Of a stretch of DNA of 64,000 nucleotides, positions 56,121-64,000 are shown one piece after another. The notes below the pieces were generated by a model. That model did no database searches. It saw only the letters and a program-made list of their open reading frames with translations, and was not told the DNA's origin. The stretch spans positions 62,001 through 126,000 of the forward strand of contig NZ_VIGD01000006.1 in assembly GCF_006569205.1 (NCBI RefSeq), in the 5' to 3' direction. Made by a program: the position numbers and the translations under genes. Position 1 is the stretch's first letter; the number at the start of each line of letters is the position of its first letter. The DNA comes from Ureibacillus terrenus (GTDB lineage Bacteria > Bacillota > Bacilli > Bacillales_A > Planococcaceae).

Positions 56121-57365
56121 TTATTCAATGATCGAATTCTCGCTGGCATAATGGAGGATGATTTCTTCCAATACATCAATCCCAATCAAAATATCATCCA
56201 ATTCGGTAAATTCATCAGGGTGGTGACTGAGACCGTTTGCCGATGGGACGAAAATCATGCCTGTCGGACAAAGCTTCATCATATTCATGGCATCATGTCC
56301 CGCCCCGCTTGGCATTTTTTTATAAGGGATGTTTTTCTTTCTGCAAATTCTTTCAGTTGTTTCAATGATTTCTTCTGAAAGCAGCACGGGTTCTTCATTG
56401 CTTAATTCTTGGACGATTATTTCCAGTCCCCGCTTCCGCTTCACCAATTGAATCGTTTCATGCAAATGATCGACGACCCGGCTTCTGGACTCGATTGACG
56501 TTCCGCGGATATCCACTTTGATTTCCACTTCCCCCGGCACTACGTTCATGGCCCCGGATGCGACTTCCAGCACTCCTACCGTTGCCACCGTACCGTATCG
56601 CTGTTCTTTCAACGCGGTTTTTTCCAGCTCCAACGCGATTTCGGATGCTCCAAGCAAAGCATCTTTTCTCATATTCATGGGAGTAGTTCCGGAGTGGGAA
56701 GGGGAGCCTATGATTTTGATGGAATAACGGACAGGTGCCGCAATTCCGGTAACAATGCCAATCTTTTTATTTTCCTTTTCCAATACCGGTCCTTGTTCGA
56801 TATGCATCTCAATAAAAGCCTTAATGGGTTCGCCCCGCCTGCTGGCTTCCTCAGCCGCATCAATTTCCAGGGCGCACAAAGCCATCGCCTCTTCCAAGGT
56901 GATGCCGTTACGGTCTTTTAAATGCCGTAATTTTTTTTTGTCGAACAATCCCGCCATTGCTTTGCTCCCCAATGTCGACACGCCGAAACGGGAGGATTCT
57001 TCACAGGCGAAAGAAATGATTTCTATTGGATGATCCGTTACAATGCCTTTATCATTTAAACGCCGCACCACTTCAAGCGCGGCCGTTACACCGACAGACC
57101 CGTCATATTTCCCGCCTTGATATACCGTATCTAAATGGGACCCCATTAAAACGGGGGGCAATTTTTTTCGTCCTTCTCTTCTGGCAATCACATTTCCGAA
57201 TTGATCCATGCGGACGGCCATTCCCGCATCCATGCACATTCGCATAAATGCTTGCGTACAGGCTTGCTCTTCATTCGTAAATGCGACTCTTGTGATTCCT
57301 TTTTCTCCGGAATTATACTGGTTGATTTTATCCAGCAGCGTTTTATATCTTTCTTTCAGATCCAT
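56121..57365 (-). CDS. M20-family hydantoinase/carbamoylase-type amidase
   Basis: A 414-residue Zn-dependent amidohydrolase. The binuclear metal residues lie in MGSHLDTVYQGGKYDGSVGV, CEESSRFG, FIEMHIEQGP and SHHPDE; GAGHDAM is also present. The family includes N-carbamoyl-L-amino acid hydrolases and allantoate or ureidoglycolate amidohydrolases. No purine or hydantoin genes are nearby, so substrate is open. The ATG at 57365 is used with a weak GGTGAGG site. Confidence 0.88.
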   Translation of the reverse strand: MDLKERYKTLLDKINQYNSGEKGITRVAFTNEEQACTQAFMRMCMDAGMAVRMDQFGNVIARREGRKKLPPVLMGSHLDTVYQGGKYDGSVGVTAALEVVRRLNDKGIVTDHPIEIISFACEESSRFGVSTLGSKAMAGLFDKKKLRHLKDRNGITLEEAMALCALEIDAAEEASRRGEPIKAFIEMHIEQGPVLEKENKKIGIVTGIAAPVRYSIKIIGSPSHSGTTPMNMRKDALLGASEIALELEKTALKEQRYGTVATVGVLEVASGAMNVVPGEVEIKVDIRGTSIESRSRVVDHLHETIQLVKRKRGLEIIVQELSNEEPVLLSEEIIETTERICRKKNIPYKKMPSGAGHDAMNMMKLCPTGMIFVPSANGLSHHPDEFTELDDILIGIDVLEEIILHYASENSIIE

Positions 57366-57448
57366 ATCGAATCGCCTGCCTCACCATTTAGCTATATTTA
57401 ACAATTATATGTCAGCTTGCCAAAAAAAATAAACTATGACAGATTTAA

Positions 57449-57490
57449 AAAAACAAAATGCTGAATCCCCAGGGATTCAGCACATTTTTC
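57449..57490 (-). terminator. Terminator of the holin-like gene
   Basis: TGCTGAATCCC / GGGATTCAGCA followed by TTTTG on the minus strand. Confidence 0.8.
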
Positions 57491-57500
57491 AAAGATGAAA

Positions 57501-57788
57501 TTATCCATCTTTTCCGTTTCGTTCTTTCTTTGTGAAATAATTTGCTTTGTGGAATAAATCTTTCATAATCGCGGCTGCGCCGGCCACCAATACTCCCTGA
57601 ACGAACGCTTCTATAATAAAACCATAATAGCCGATGCAAAAGGCAATGCCGAGGACCACTTGAACCCAAGGCGTAACCCACGGAGGAACTTTCGGTGTCC
57701 GGTTTAAAAACAGCCCGAGCAAATATAGCACCGGAATAATTACAACAGATTCCGGATAAATATAATCTTCTAATATAATAAAATCCAT
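57501..57788 (-). CDS. Hol44-type (Phage_holin_5_2) small membrane protein
   Basis: A 95-residue protein with three hydrophobic segments: PVLYLLGLFLNRTPKVPPWV, the next helix VQVVLGIAFCIGYYGF, and the characteristic FVQGVLVAGAAAIMKDLFHK, a pattern I associate with holin superfamily V. No endolysin or other phage gene lies nearby, so it is probably a domesticated chromosomal gene. The ATG at 57788 follows GACGAGGG. Confidence 0.7.
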   Translation of the reverse strand: MDFIILEDYIYPESVVIIPVLYLLGLFLNRTPKVPPWVTPWVQVVLGIAFCIGYYGFIIEAFVQGVLVAGAAAIMKDLFHKANYFTKKERNGKDG

Positions 57789-57907
57789 TTTTCATCCCTC
57801 GTCCATGCGAAGATTAATAGAGAAAAAGCTATATAAAGTTTTCCCCTTAATAGTTTATGTGGGGATGAAAAATAAGGTTCAAATTCTATTTATCGAACCG
57901 GCATAAT

Positions 57908-58174
57908 CATCATCCCGCTTTTGACGGAGGAAATAACCAACATTTCATTGATTTAACTGCAGCGGCCAAATAGCCTAAAATGATTACAAAAGAAATCAAG
58001 CTTCTTGGAAGCATCGGCGGTACTGTGGAAGCTTAGAAAGGCGTATACGATTGTTTCATCACGGGTAAAATGAGCCCTAATTTGATTGCAATTCCGTTTG
58101 AAGGAATCGACAAAGGTTTGGAATAATTAAAAAACCATGAAGTCAAAGGGCGCCTGGTAGCAGTTTTTGATTAA
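57908..58174 (+). pseudogene. Decayed zinc-type alcohol dehydrogenase, C-terminal fragment
   Basis: One frame reads continuously like the C-terminus of a medium-chain dehydrogenase: PAFDGGNNQHFIDLTAAAK, KEIKLLGSIGGT, ITGKMSPN, IPFEGIDKGLE, NHEVKGRLVAVFD. It is interrupted by three in-frame stops (TAG after AAAK, TAG after VEA, TAA after KGLE) before the natural TAA. The N-terminal two thirds are missing. The rest of the 57789-58262 gap has no gene. Confidence 0.75.
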
Positions 58175-58198
58175 TTTAAGAGCGATGATATATGATCG

Positions 58199-58241
58199 AA
58201 AAAAATCAGGTTTCTTTTACAGAAACCTAATTGATTTTTTC
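58199..58241. terminator. Terminator downstream of the SKG-repeat gene
   Basis: AATCAGGTTTC / GAAACCTAATTGATT (with a small bulge) and flanking A and T runs. It serves the minus-strand gene ending at 58263. Confidence 0.7.
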
Positions 58242-58262
58242 ATTTTCTAAGTGAATGCAATA

Positions 58263-58754
58263 CTAATTGTTATGAAATAATTCTCTGATTTGTTTTTTAA
58301 TGATTTCTTCCAGCCTCCTGATCTCTTCTATATCAGTGATTGGAGAAGCGATGCTTTTATTTCCGTCCGATCCTTTGCTTATTTGCCTATCCTCCGTGAA
58401 ATCTTCCCTTTTATCCTTTTTGTCTTCACCGTGATGTTTGTCGCCTTTTGATCCTTGTCTTTTATTCCCTTTTGACCCTTTACTTCCTTGTTTGCCGCCT
58501 TTCGAACCTCCACTTTTGGCCCCTTTGGATCCCTTGCTTCCTTGTTTGCCGCCTTTTGAACCTCCGCTTTTGGCCCCTTTGGATCCCTTCACACCTTTGC
58601 TTCCATGGGACTTCTTATTTTTCGCTTCAACTGTTGTTCCAGCCAAATTCATGTCTTCAACCGGATTATTGTACATATACTGGATTATCCCATTTTCTTT
58701 TGCAATTTCGGCCAATTTCCGTAGATTATCGTCCATTACAGTACGAATCTTCAT
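58263..58754 (-). CDS. Ser-Lys-Gly-repeat spore coat protein, CotG-like in composition
   Basis: About 163 residues. A helical N-terminus (MDDNLRKLAEIAKENGIIQY) precedes a repeat region of nine SKG triplets in which an 18-residue unit GSKGAKSGGSKGGKQGSK occurs twice, then an acidic C-terminus ending in a helix. It diverges from cotH, as the Ser/Lys-rich CotG does in B. subtilis, so it is a candidate CotH substrate. The start is unsure: the ATG at 58754 abuts GGAGGGG, and an ATG at 58736 is next. A CATACACTA element at 58785-58793 resembles a sigma-K -10 and argues against the ATG at 58781. Confidence 0.7.
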   Translation of the reverse strand: MKIRTVMDDNLRKLAEIAKENGIIQYMYNNPVEDMNLAGTTVEAKNKKSHGSKGVKGSKGAKSGGSKGGKQGSKGSKGAKSGGSKGGKQGSKGSKGNKRQGSKGDKHHGEDKKDKREDFTEDRQISKGSDGNKSIASPITDIEEIRRLEEIIKKQIRELFHNN

Positions 58755-58854
58755 CCCCTCCAAATACCAAAATCCGTTCATTTTAGTGTATGAAACAGGT
58801 TTCAGAAGCGCTGGGTGATATTCAACACTGAATTTCTATTGGGGAGGCATTTGG

Positions 58855-59922
58855 GTGGAATCCTATTTTATTGAAATCTCAAAAAACAATTTAAGAAAAC
58901 TCTATAAAAACATTTGGACAGAAACTTATGTATTTGCAAACCTGATAATCGAAAACAAACGGTATGACGTTCAAATCGGTTTTAGAGGGAATCAGCTGAG
59001 GAAGCATAAAAAAAAATCCTACCATATTAAATTTCAAAGGCCTTTTTTTATGGATGGACATCATGAATTGCATCTAAACGCGGAATATAACGATCCTTCC
59101 TTAATGAGAAACAAACTTTCCTTTGACTTCTTTCAAAAAGCCGGGGTGCTCGCTCCTGATTCGAACCATATTCAATTGTTCATCAACGGAAAAAGTGAGG
59201 GCATATATCTGGCCATCGAGTCTTTTGATCAATATTATCTAAAAAGGCGAAACTTGCCTGAAGGTTCCATTTATTACGCCACCAATAATGATGCCAATTT
59301 TTCGCTTTATACCCCAGAAGGATATTTGAAAGAAACTTTATTGGACGGATATACCCCAAAATATACTTATCAAGATGAAAATCATTTAAAAAAATTGATG
59401 CTTATCATCAACACCAAACCCAAGGAGCAATTTGATGAAGAAATCGAAAAAATACTGGATGTTGAAAAATATTTGCGTTGGCTGGCCGGGGTTGTTTGTA
59501 CTCAAAATTTTGACGGGTTTATCCATAATTATGCTTTATATCACAATAGCAAAACCCGATTATTCGAAATTTCTCCATGGGATTATGACGGCTCCTGGGG
59601 GAGAAACTTGCATGGGGAGCCCCTTGAATTAGAATATGTTCCGATCCGGGGATATAACACATTGACGGCCAGATTATTGGAAAACAATGATTTTAAGCGG
59701 AGATATCGCCAAATTATAGAAATGTTGTTGCAAGAACTGTTTACCCCTGCAAACATCCGGCCACAAATAGAGGAGCTGCAAACATTGATTTTGCCCTATA
59801 TTGAAAAAGATCCATATATTCAAAAAAATAGAGAAATCTTTATTGGTGAGAAAGATTATATTTTGGAGTTTATTGAAAAGCGCAGCCAATTTTTAATGGA
59901 ACAGCTTCAATTGCTCGCATAA
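58855..59922 (+). CDS. cotH: Spore coat protein kinase CotH
   Basis: A 355-residue atypical kinase. It has the CotH-family block VQIGFRGNQLRKHKKKSYHI, LNAEYNDPSLMRNKLSFDFF, and the active-site motif SPWDYDGSWGRN with D243 and D245. CotH phosphorylates serines in CotB and CotG in B. subtilis and is needed for outer-coat assembly and germination. The GTG at 58855 lies 6 nt after GGGGAGGC. Its divergent neighbour and the CotB-like genes downstream support the role. Confidence 0.93.
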   Translation: MESYFIEISKNNLRKLYKNIWTETYVFANLIIENKRYDVQIGFRGNQLRKHKKKSYHIKFQRPFFMDGHHELHLNAEYNDPSLMRNKLSFDFFQKAGVLAPDSNHIQLFINGKSEGIYLAIESFDQYYLKRRNLPEGSIYYATNNDANFSLYTPEGYLKETLLDGYTPKYTYQDENHLKKLMLIINTKPKEQFDEEIEKILDVEKYLRWLAGVVCTQNFDGFIHNYALYHNSKTRLFEISPWDYDGSWGRNLHGEPLELEYVPIRGYNTLTARLLENNDFKRRYRQIIEMLLQELFTPANIRPQIEELQTLILPYIEKDPYIQKNREIFIGEKDYILEFIEKRSQFLMEQLQLLA

Positions 59923-59925
59923 ATA

Positions 59926-59976
59926 ACTTCTCCCCCTCTATACGGCACAAAAACTTTGCGATAGAGGAGGAGAAGG
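59926..59976. repeat. Long inverted repeat between cotH and the ArsB-like gene
   Basis: CTTCTCCCCCTCTAT and ATAGAGGAGGAGAAG form a 15-bp stem with one mismatch around a 19-nt loop. No clear T-tract follows. On the plus strand the right arm contains a ribosome-binding sequence for the mini-ORF that follows. Confidence 0.6.
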
Positions 59977-60048
59977 ATGAATATGCTTATTAATTTCTTT
60001 ACACCTCATCATTTGTTTCATATCGTTTCCATGCATTTTACAGAATAA
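59977..60048 (+). CDS. Putative 23-residue mini-ORF with a strong ribosome site
   Basis: GAGGAGGAGAAGG lies directly before ATGAATATG. The peptide is MNMLINFFTPHHLFHIVSMH plus three residues and a stop. The ribosome site lies in the stem of the preceding inverted repeat and so would be masked. It overlaps the end of the ArsB-like gene by 11 bp. It may be chance. Confidence 0.25.
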   Translation: MNMLINFFTPHHLFHIVSMHFTE

Positions 60049-61378
60049 GCAGCACCCACAAATATAAACTTAGCAAACTGACGATTAATGCGGCCGGAAC
60101 GACTAAAACGGTAACACCGATATATTTTCCCCAAGTCATTTTTATATGGTGTTTTTTTAATATAAACATCCAAAGCAATGTTGCCAATGTTCCAATCGGA
60201 GTCAACAATGATCCGATATCGCTTCCTATGACATTTGCAAGATATGCCACTTGCAATAATGTAATATTTAAATCCATTTCGGTAATCGCCAGCGTCCCAA
60301 TCATGACCGCCGGCAAATTGTTAAAAATATTGGACATGATGGTCGTCAATAACCCCATGCTCAAAGTTGCATGGAAAGTTCCCAATTCTACAATATTCCC
60401 GAATGATGAAATAATCAATGTATTTAGCCCTGCATTCTTTAACCCATATACGAGCACATACATGCTGAATGCAAATATTAAGATATGCCATGGAGAATTG
60501 AATATAACATCTTTGATTCCCGCTTTCGTTTTAACCCACCGGATCAGAATCAACACGAACGCGCCAAGCAATCCAATCATTTCAAGCGGAATTCCAAGGG
60601 GGGAAAGAACGAAAAATGCCCCTCTTGTCATCACCACTACAGCAATGCAGATTTTAAACAGATTTCTATCTATTTCATTTTTCACTGATGGATCAAGGGG
60701 ATGCGTAAAGGGATTCGTCATTTTTTCATTGAGTGTAATGAACCCTAATTGTTTAGGAATATGTTTCCTGAATAACAAAAATAATAATATGCTTATTGTC
60801 AAAATACCAAGCATTGAAGGGATAAACATGATTTTGACATAACTGTTCAAATCCAGATCGACGATTTTTAATGCGATCAAATTGGAAATATTGCTTACAG
60901 CAATTGGAGCGCTCGAAGCGGTTGCAATCAGCGCCCCGGAAATTAGATACGGGATATATTGATGGGGTTTGAATGATAAAAATCTGATGATGTGAATAAT
61001 AATGGGGGTTGTGATGAGTATGCTGCCGTCATTATTGAACAGCATTGTCATAAAAAAGCATAGCAAATTGATATATATATAAAGTCTGATACCGGAATTA
61101 TTAGACTTCAGGATGATATTTTGTGCAATCCATTTAAAAAATCCGATGCTCTCCAGAACGATGGACATCATGATAGTAGAAAGTATTGTAAGTGAGGGGC
61201 CACTTACAATACTTAGAATACTTTTTAAATCTTTAAAATCTACTATCCCAAGTATAACTATAAACGCAGCCCCTATAGAAACCGGAATCGTCTCATTGAT
61301 TCCTTTAGGCCTCCAAAGCATAAGTGCAATGGAGAACAAAAATATGGTTAACATTAATATCGTTGAAAAATCGACCAT
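60038..61378 (-). CDS. ArsB/NhaD ion-transporter superfamily permease (copy 2)
   Basis: A 446-residue protein with about eleven membrane helices and the same signatures as copy 1: LFNNDGSILITTPIII, IFNNLPAVMIGTLAI and NVIGSDIGSLLTPIGTLATLLW. It starts immediately after the stop of the small upstream gene (TAA-ATG), at the 3' end of the CotB-like operon. Its transported ion is unknown. An expression link to sporulation is inferred from operon position. Confidence 0.85.
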   Translation of the reverse strand: MVDFSTILMLTIFLFSIALMLWRPKGINETIPVSIGAAFIVILGIVDFKDLKSILSIVSGPSLTILSTIMMSIVLESIGFFKWIAQNIILKSNNSGIRLYIYINLLCFFMTMLFNNDGSILITTPIIIHIIRFLSFKPHQYIPYLISGALIATASSAPIAVSNISNLIALKIVDLDLNSYVKIMFIPSMLGILTISILLFLLFRKHIPKQLGFITLNEKMTNPFTHPLDPSVKNEIDRNLFKICIAVVVMTRGAFFVLSPLGIPLEMIGLLGAFVLILIRWVKTKAGIKDVIFNSPWHILIFAFSMYVLVYGLKNAGLNTLIISSFGNIVELGTFHATLSMGLLTTIMSNIFNNLPAVMIGTLAITEMDLNITLLQVAYLANVIGSDIGSLLTPIGTLATLLWMFILKKHHIKMTWGKYIGVTVLVVPAALIVSLLSLYLWVLLIL

Positions 61379-61513
61379 TTAAACAGCCGCCTTAGATTGT
61401 TCATAAGTTGATTGATTCGTGCCTGCCACAGTTTCTTCTTTTGCAGGTAATGGCGATTGTAAAAATAATTTATAAAACAAAACACCTACAATTGAGAAGT
61501 AAAGGAGCATCAT
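61379..61513 (-). CDS. Small membrane protein, 44 aa
   Basis: An ORF starting MMLLYFSIVGVLFYKLFLQ (one membrane helix) with a short polar tail ending YEQSKAAV. Strong sites (GGAGAAGGAGGG) lie upstream, and its stop codon directly precedes the ATG of the ArsB-like gene. It lies 27 bp after the larger CotB-like gene. It may be an accessory subunit of the transporter. Family not recognised. Confidence 0.6.
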   Translation of the reverse strand: MMLLYFSIVGVLFYKLFLQSPLPAKEETVAGTNQSTYEQSKAAV

Positions 61514-61540
61514 CTTGTTTCCCTCCTTCTCCTATCAACC

Positions 61541-62854
61541 TCAGTAATATCGTCTCTCCTTTAATTGCGAATACATCTTCTCGGCATGTTTCATGATAGC
61601 TCTATATTGGTTTTCGATATGATACATTTTTTCCGCAAATTTCATTAAGGCATAGTATTGATATTTTAATAGTCTTCTATTGTCTTCCATTAACATTTTT
61701 ACAGGTGTATGCAGATATTCGTTTTCTTCGTCGGATAACTCCATCTCAAATGGTTCCAACTTTTCTTCTGAAACGTTTTCTTCCTGGACCGCCACAATCT
61801 CTCCTGAATCCCTCTGAATTTCAAGCTCTTTCTTAGCTTCATCCTGCGTCTCTTCCAAAGGTTGCAACGTATTTTCAAGTTTAATTTCTTCTTTTTCTTC
61901 GGTCTTTGCGGTATTTCCCTCCGTTCCATCTTCCGTTTTATTCATTTCAGCCTTATTCTCCATTTCTTCTATTTGATCATCCTGATGAGGAGAATCTTTA
62001 GTGTCAACCACCGGGATTACATCCCACGTGCATTCTTGCATCGGAGAGTTGAATTTCACTTCTTGAAAAAATGCTCTATTTTGATTTTTCTTCACTTTTT
62101 TGTCGGCAGCTTTGTTTTTCTCTTCCCCAGTTGTTGGCGACGGCGATGCAGCTTCTGTCGCTTCTGCTTTTTCGTTCCGGAGAGCGGATTGAATCTGCTG
62201 CTCGGAATTTTTCTCTCCTTGTTTTTTGGCTGTTGCATCATTCTTCTCTTCATTGGCAGATGCATAATGCCCCTTTTCTTTATGCCGGAAAATCTGATTC
62301 TTTTGTTCGCTAATGATATTTTCTTGTGTGCTCAACTGGACCTGTTCTTGGGTCAAACCCGAATCAGATGAATTGTCAGCGAACCCGGCTGATTGTGCCG
62401 AATCCATTCCGGCAATGTGATTTTCATCCACTTGTTCATTCAGAATATTTGTAATCTGGGATTTCAGAATCAAGTACTCTTTATCGCCATTGATCAACAC
62501 AATATAATCTTTTGAAATTTCACTGAGCACTCCCGAAAAGTTCTGTTTGTTGAAACTATTGACCGTAATCCATTGCAAATACATCGATTTCAAAATTTCT
62601 TCAAGATTTATCCTGTCGACCTTTGCATGATTCGTTTCCTGATTTGTGATGACCGTTTCTTTGATGTTTCTTGATAAAGCTTTGATCTGGTTGATAGGGA
62701 AATATAAAATATTTTCTTTAACTTTCACGATCAAATGATCTTTTTGGACACTTAACAATGTGCCTTGAACGGAATGGTTTTCATCCAGAAATAACCCTAT
62801 TTCTGCTCCTTCCAGACTTTTTATGGAATCCAGCAAATTTTCTGCATTCAACAT
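61541..62854 (-). CDS. CotB-domain coat protein with long acidic tail
   Basis: A 437-residue protein. Residues about 1-135 hold two CotB-type units (EIGLFLDENHSVQGTLLSVQ with ILYFPINQIKAL, then WITVNSFNKQNFSGVLSEIS with YLILKSQITNI), although the RGGPES motif of CotB is lost. The remainder is a low-complexity Glu/Lys/Gln/Ser-rich tail with a helical C-terminus. The tail is acidic, not the Ser/Lys-rich tail of B. subtilis CotB. GGAGG precedes the ATG. It is the second gene of the operon. Confidence 0.65.
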   Translation of the reverse strand: MLNAENLLDSIKSLEGAEIGLFLDENHSVQGTLLSVQKDHLIVKVKENILYFPINQIKALSRNIKETVITNQETNHAKVDRINLEEILKSMYLQWITVNSFNKQNFSGVLSEISKDYIVLINGDKEYLILKSQITNILNEQVDENHIAGMDSAQSAGFADNSSDSGLTQEQVQLSTQENIISEQKNQIFRHKEKGHYASANEEKNDATAKKQGEKNSEQQIQSALRNEKAEATEAASPSPTTGEEKNKAADKKVKKNQNRAFFQEVKFNSPMQECTWDVIPVVDTKDSPHQDDQIEEMENKAEMNKTEDGTEGNTAKTEEKEEIKLENTLQPLEETQDEAKKELEIQRDSGEIVAVQEENVSEEKLEPFEMELSDEENEYLHTPVKMLMEDNRRLLKYQYYALMKFAEKMYHIENQYRAIMKHAEKMYSQLKERRYY

Positions 62855-62901
62855 GAGGGCCTCCTTTTACATGCAATCCGCAGAAAGTCTCCCCATTTGC
62901 A

Positions 62902-63378
62902 TTAGAAGAGGCTATTGTGTTGGTTATTTTCATGTTCCTTTTCTTTTTCCTTATCCGGTTTTAAGCCATAGCTTACATTTCGGATATGGAACATCGCCGA
63001 GCGGATGACTTCTTTATCGGAAACGATTGTCACATATTCATCGAATACTTCTTCCAATACCCCTTCTACCGACTCCGGACCTCCACGGTTTATTTTCACC
63101 CAATTATGGCGCAATTGATTTAATACGGCTCTGAAGTCTGTTCCGGTGATATATTTAAAATCTTTCGGAACCCTCACTTTAAACGGCATTTCATTTTTGG
63201 AATTTTGAGTAATACTCTTAACATGCTGGTACTTGTAATAAACGACTCCATCTTCCTCTGTTAACAATACGAAATAATCGGAATGGGCAGAAAGCACTTT
63301 TCCGACTCTTGACTCAGGTCCACCGCGATCTACTTTTACCACTTTGTTTACTAAAGAATTCATTAACTCCCTGTTCAT
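62902..63378 (-). CDS. cotB: CotB-like spore coat protein lacking the SK-rich tail
   Basis: A 158-residue protein with two CotB repeats, each with the RGGPES signature: VKVDRGGPESRVGKVLSAHS followed by VYYKYQHVKSIT, and VKINRGGPESVEGVLEEVF followed by a FHIRNVSYG block. B. subtilis CotB continues into a long serine/lysine-rich tail phosphorylated by CotH; here a short charged tail ends the protein. The ATG at 63378 follows GGGAGG. First gene of the operon. The 304-bp gap upstream (63379-63682) contains AT-rich promoter sequence (CATACAATA near 63500) and a terminator. Confidence 0.85.
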   Translation of the reverse strand: MNRELMNSLVNKVVKVDRGGPESRVGKVLSAHSDYFVLLTEEDGVVYYKYQHVKSITQNSKNEMPFKVRVPKDFKYITGTDFRAVLNQLRHNWVKINRGGPESVEGVLEEVFDEYVTIVSDKEVIRSAMFHIRNVSYGLKPDKEKEKEHENNQHNSLF

Positions 63379-63597
63379 CGTTGTTCCTCCCATTATAAAA
63401 TTCATTATTATTTATACGTGTAAAGGCAAAGAGGTACATAGTTATCCGCCTATACATCGACAATAAATTGGGGATTGGCGTTATGTTATTGTATGAGACT
63501 CGGCGGGAATCTGACATTATGATTTCCCAAAAAAAGAGATGTTGAATTCCATACGAAATTATTGAAATGCTGAAATTGTAATTCTTTGGCCTAAACT

Positions 63598-63643
63598 AAA
63601 AAATGCAGCGCTTTGCCCAAAATCGGCAAAACGCTGCATTTTC
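63598..63643 (-). terminator. Terminator of the OB-fold protein gene
   Basis: AATGCAGCG and TTTGCC pair with GGCAAA and CGCTGCATT. On the minus strand a TTTTTTAG tract follows. Confidence 0.85.
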
Positions 63644-63682
63644 CAATTCAAAAATATCGGCTTTTTGGTGTCCGCTCAGATA

Positions 63683-64000
63683 TTAGCGCAGCTCCAATGA
63701 ATAGCTCTCCACTACCGGAACCGGGGTTCCTTCATCAAGATGTTTGGCTGCAGATGCGGTCCCCAACACTTTTCCGTAAATTTCCACCCGATCATTTACA
63801 TTCACTTCGGCATCCCATTCTTTTCTTTTCACATACACTACTTGTTTTTTGCCTGGTTCCTTTGACATGTCAATCATCAAGTATTCACCGCCATCTACCA
63901 GAAACACTTTTCCAATAAAATTGACCAATTGTTTTCTTTGGCTTCCGTACCGTTCAAAGGCAATATGATGCAATTCATCATAATCCACTTCCATTGCGTG
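63683..64000 (-). CDS. OB-fold-like domain protein, N-terminus beyond window
   Basis: About 106 codons to the window edge, still open. The domain has the pattern YDELHHIAFERYGSQRKQLV, FIGKVFLVDGG, KQVVYVKRKEWD, VNVNDRVEIYGKVLGTA and TPVPVVESYSLELR, resembling an OB-fold module often found at the C-terminus of Firmicute secreted or membrane proteins. An ATG at 63994 could be a start, but no ribosome site is visible in the six remaining bases, so I treat it as partial. Confidence 0.55.
   Translation of the reverse strand, partial: HAMEVDYDELHHIAFERYGSQRKQLVNFIGKVFLVDGGEYLMIDMSKEPGKKQVVYVKRKEWDAEVNVNDRVEIYGKVLGTASAAKHLDEGTPVPVVESYSLELR

Noticed and set aside
57501..57788. Holin-like gene as evidence of a prophage
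   Set aside because: No lysin, structural, integrase or att sequence is nearby; a lone holin-type gene is not enough.

Overview
The window is a low-GC chromosomal stretch from an endospore-forming member of the Bacillales. It carries spoVR, yhbH, prkA, alpha/beta- and gamma-type SASPs, a Spo0E-like phosphatase, CotH, CotB-like coat proteins and a BclA-like collagen protein. A D-aspartate ligase sits next to an Asp/Glu racemase, as expected for the L-Lys-D-Asp (A4alpha) peptidoglycan known in Lysinibacillus, Ureibacillus and related Caryophanaceae/Planococcaceae. That placement is an inference from gene content only. No rRNA, tRNA, CRISPR array, insertion sequence or complete prophage was seen.

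Layout. 1-6 kb: a YtxH-like fragment, yfkK, the flagellar stator motAB, carbonic anhydrase ytiB, a GNAT enzyme, a membrane protein and map. 6.3-14 kb: TPP-riboswitch-controlled thiT, sbcDC, and a DEAD-box helicase followed by an M29 aminopeptidase. 14-25 kb: the D-Asp ligase/racemase cassette, an arginase-like protein, a one-domain flavoprotein, a universal stress protein, a pirin, gamma SASP, YitT, an EamA transporter, a LysM-YkuD L,D-transpeptidase and a radical SAM/SPASM protein. 25-33 kb: glutaredoxin, an RNase J family enzyme, a DUF2238 membrane protein, then the sporulation set prkA, yhbH, spoVR on the minus strand. 33-48 kb: flavin reductase, DegV, a candidate C-rich sRNA, an LLM oxidoreductase, lysine riboswitch plus dapA, an ArsB-like transporter, SASP, sstT, a secreted alpha/beta hydrolase, ykuK, a second M29 peptidase, tatD, and a divergent DUF2249 / Crp-family pair with an FNR/CRP-type box.

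49-63.4 kb is the most distinctive part, a spore-surface island. It starts with three tandem paralogues that share one N-terminal domain but carry different tails: none, a collagen triple-helix stalk plus C1q-like head, or a Cys/Lys-rich tail. Two glycosyltransferase/TPR proteins follow. After a short metabolic interval (Fur-box ferredoxin reductase, M20 amidase, holin-like gene, decayed alcohol dehydrogenase) come a Ser-Lys-Gly-repeat protein divergent from cotH and an operon with two CotB-like proteins. CotH kinase plus Ser/Lys-rich and CotB-like partners resembles the B. subtilis cotB-cotG-cotH arrangement, but here the SK-rich tail and the CotB domain are in separate genes.

Five regulatory or expression features stand out. 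prkA appears to start at an AUC codon. The Crp/Fnr box is centred about -41.5 from the DUF2249 promoter. A near-perfect Fur box lies upstream of the ycgT-like gene. There are two classical riboswitches. Two intergenic regions look like unannotated small RNAs.
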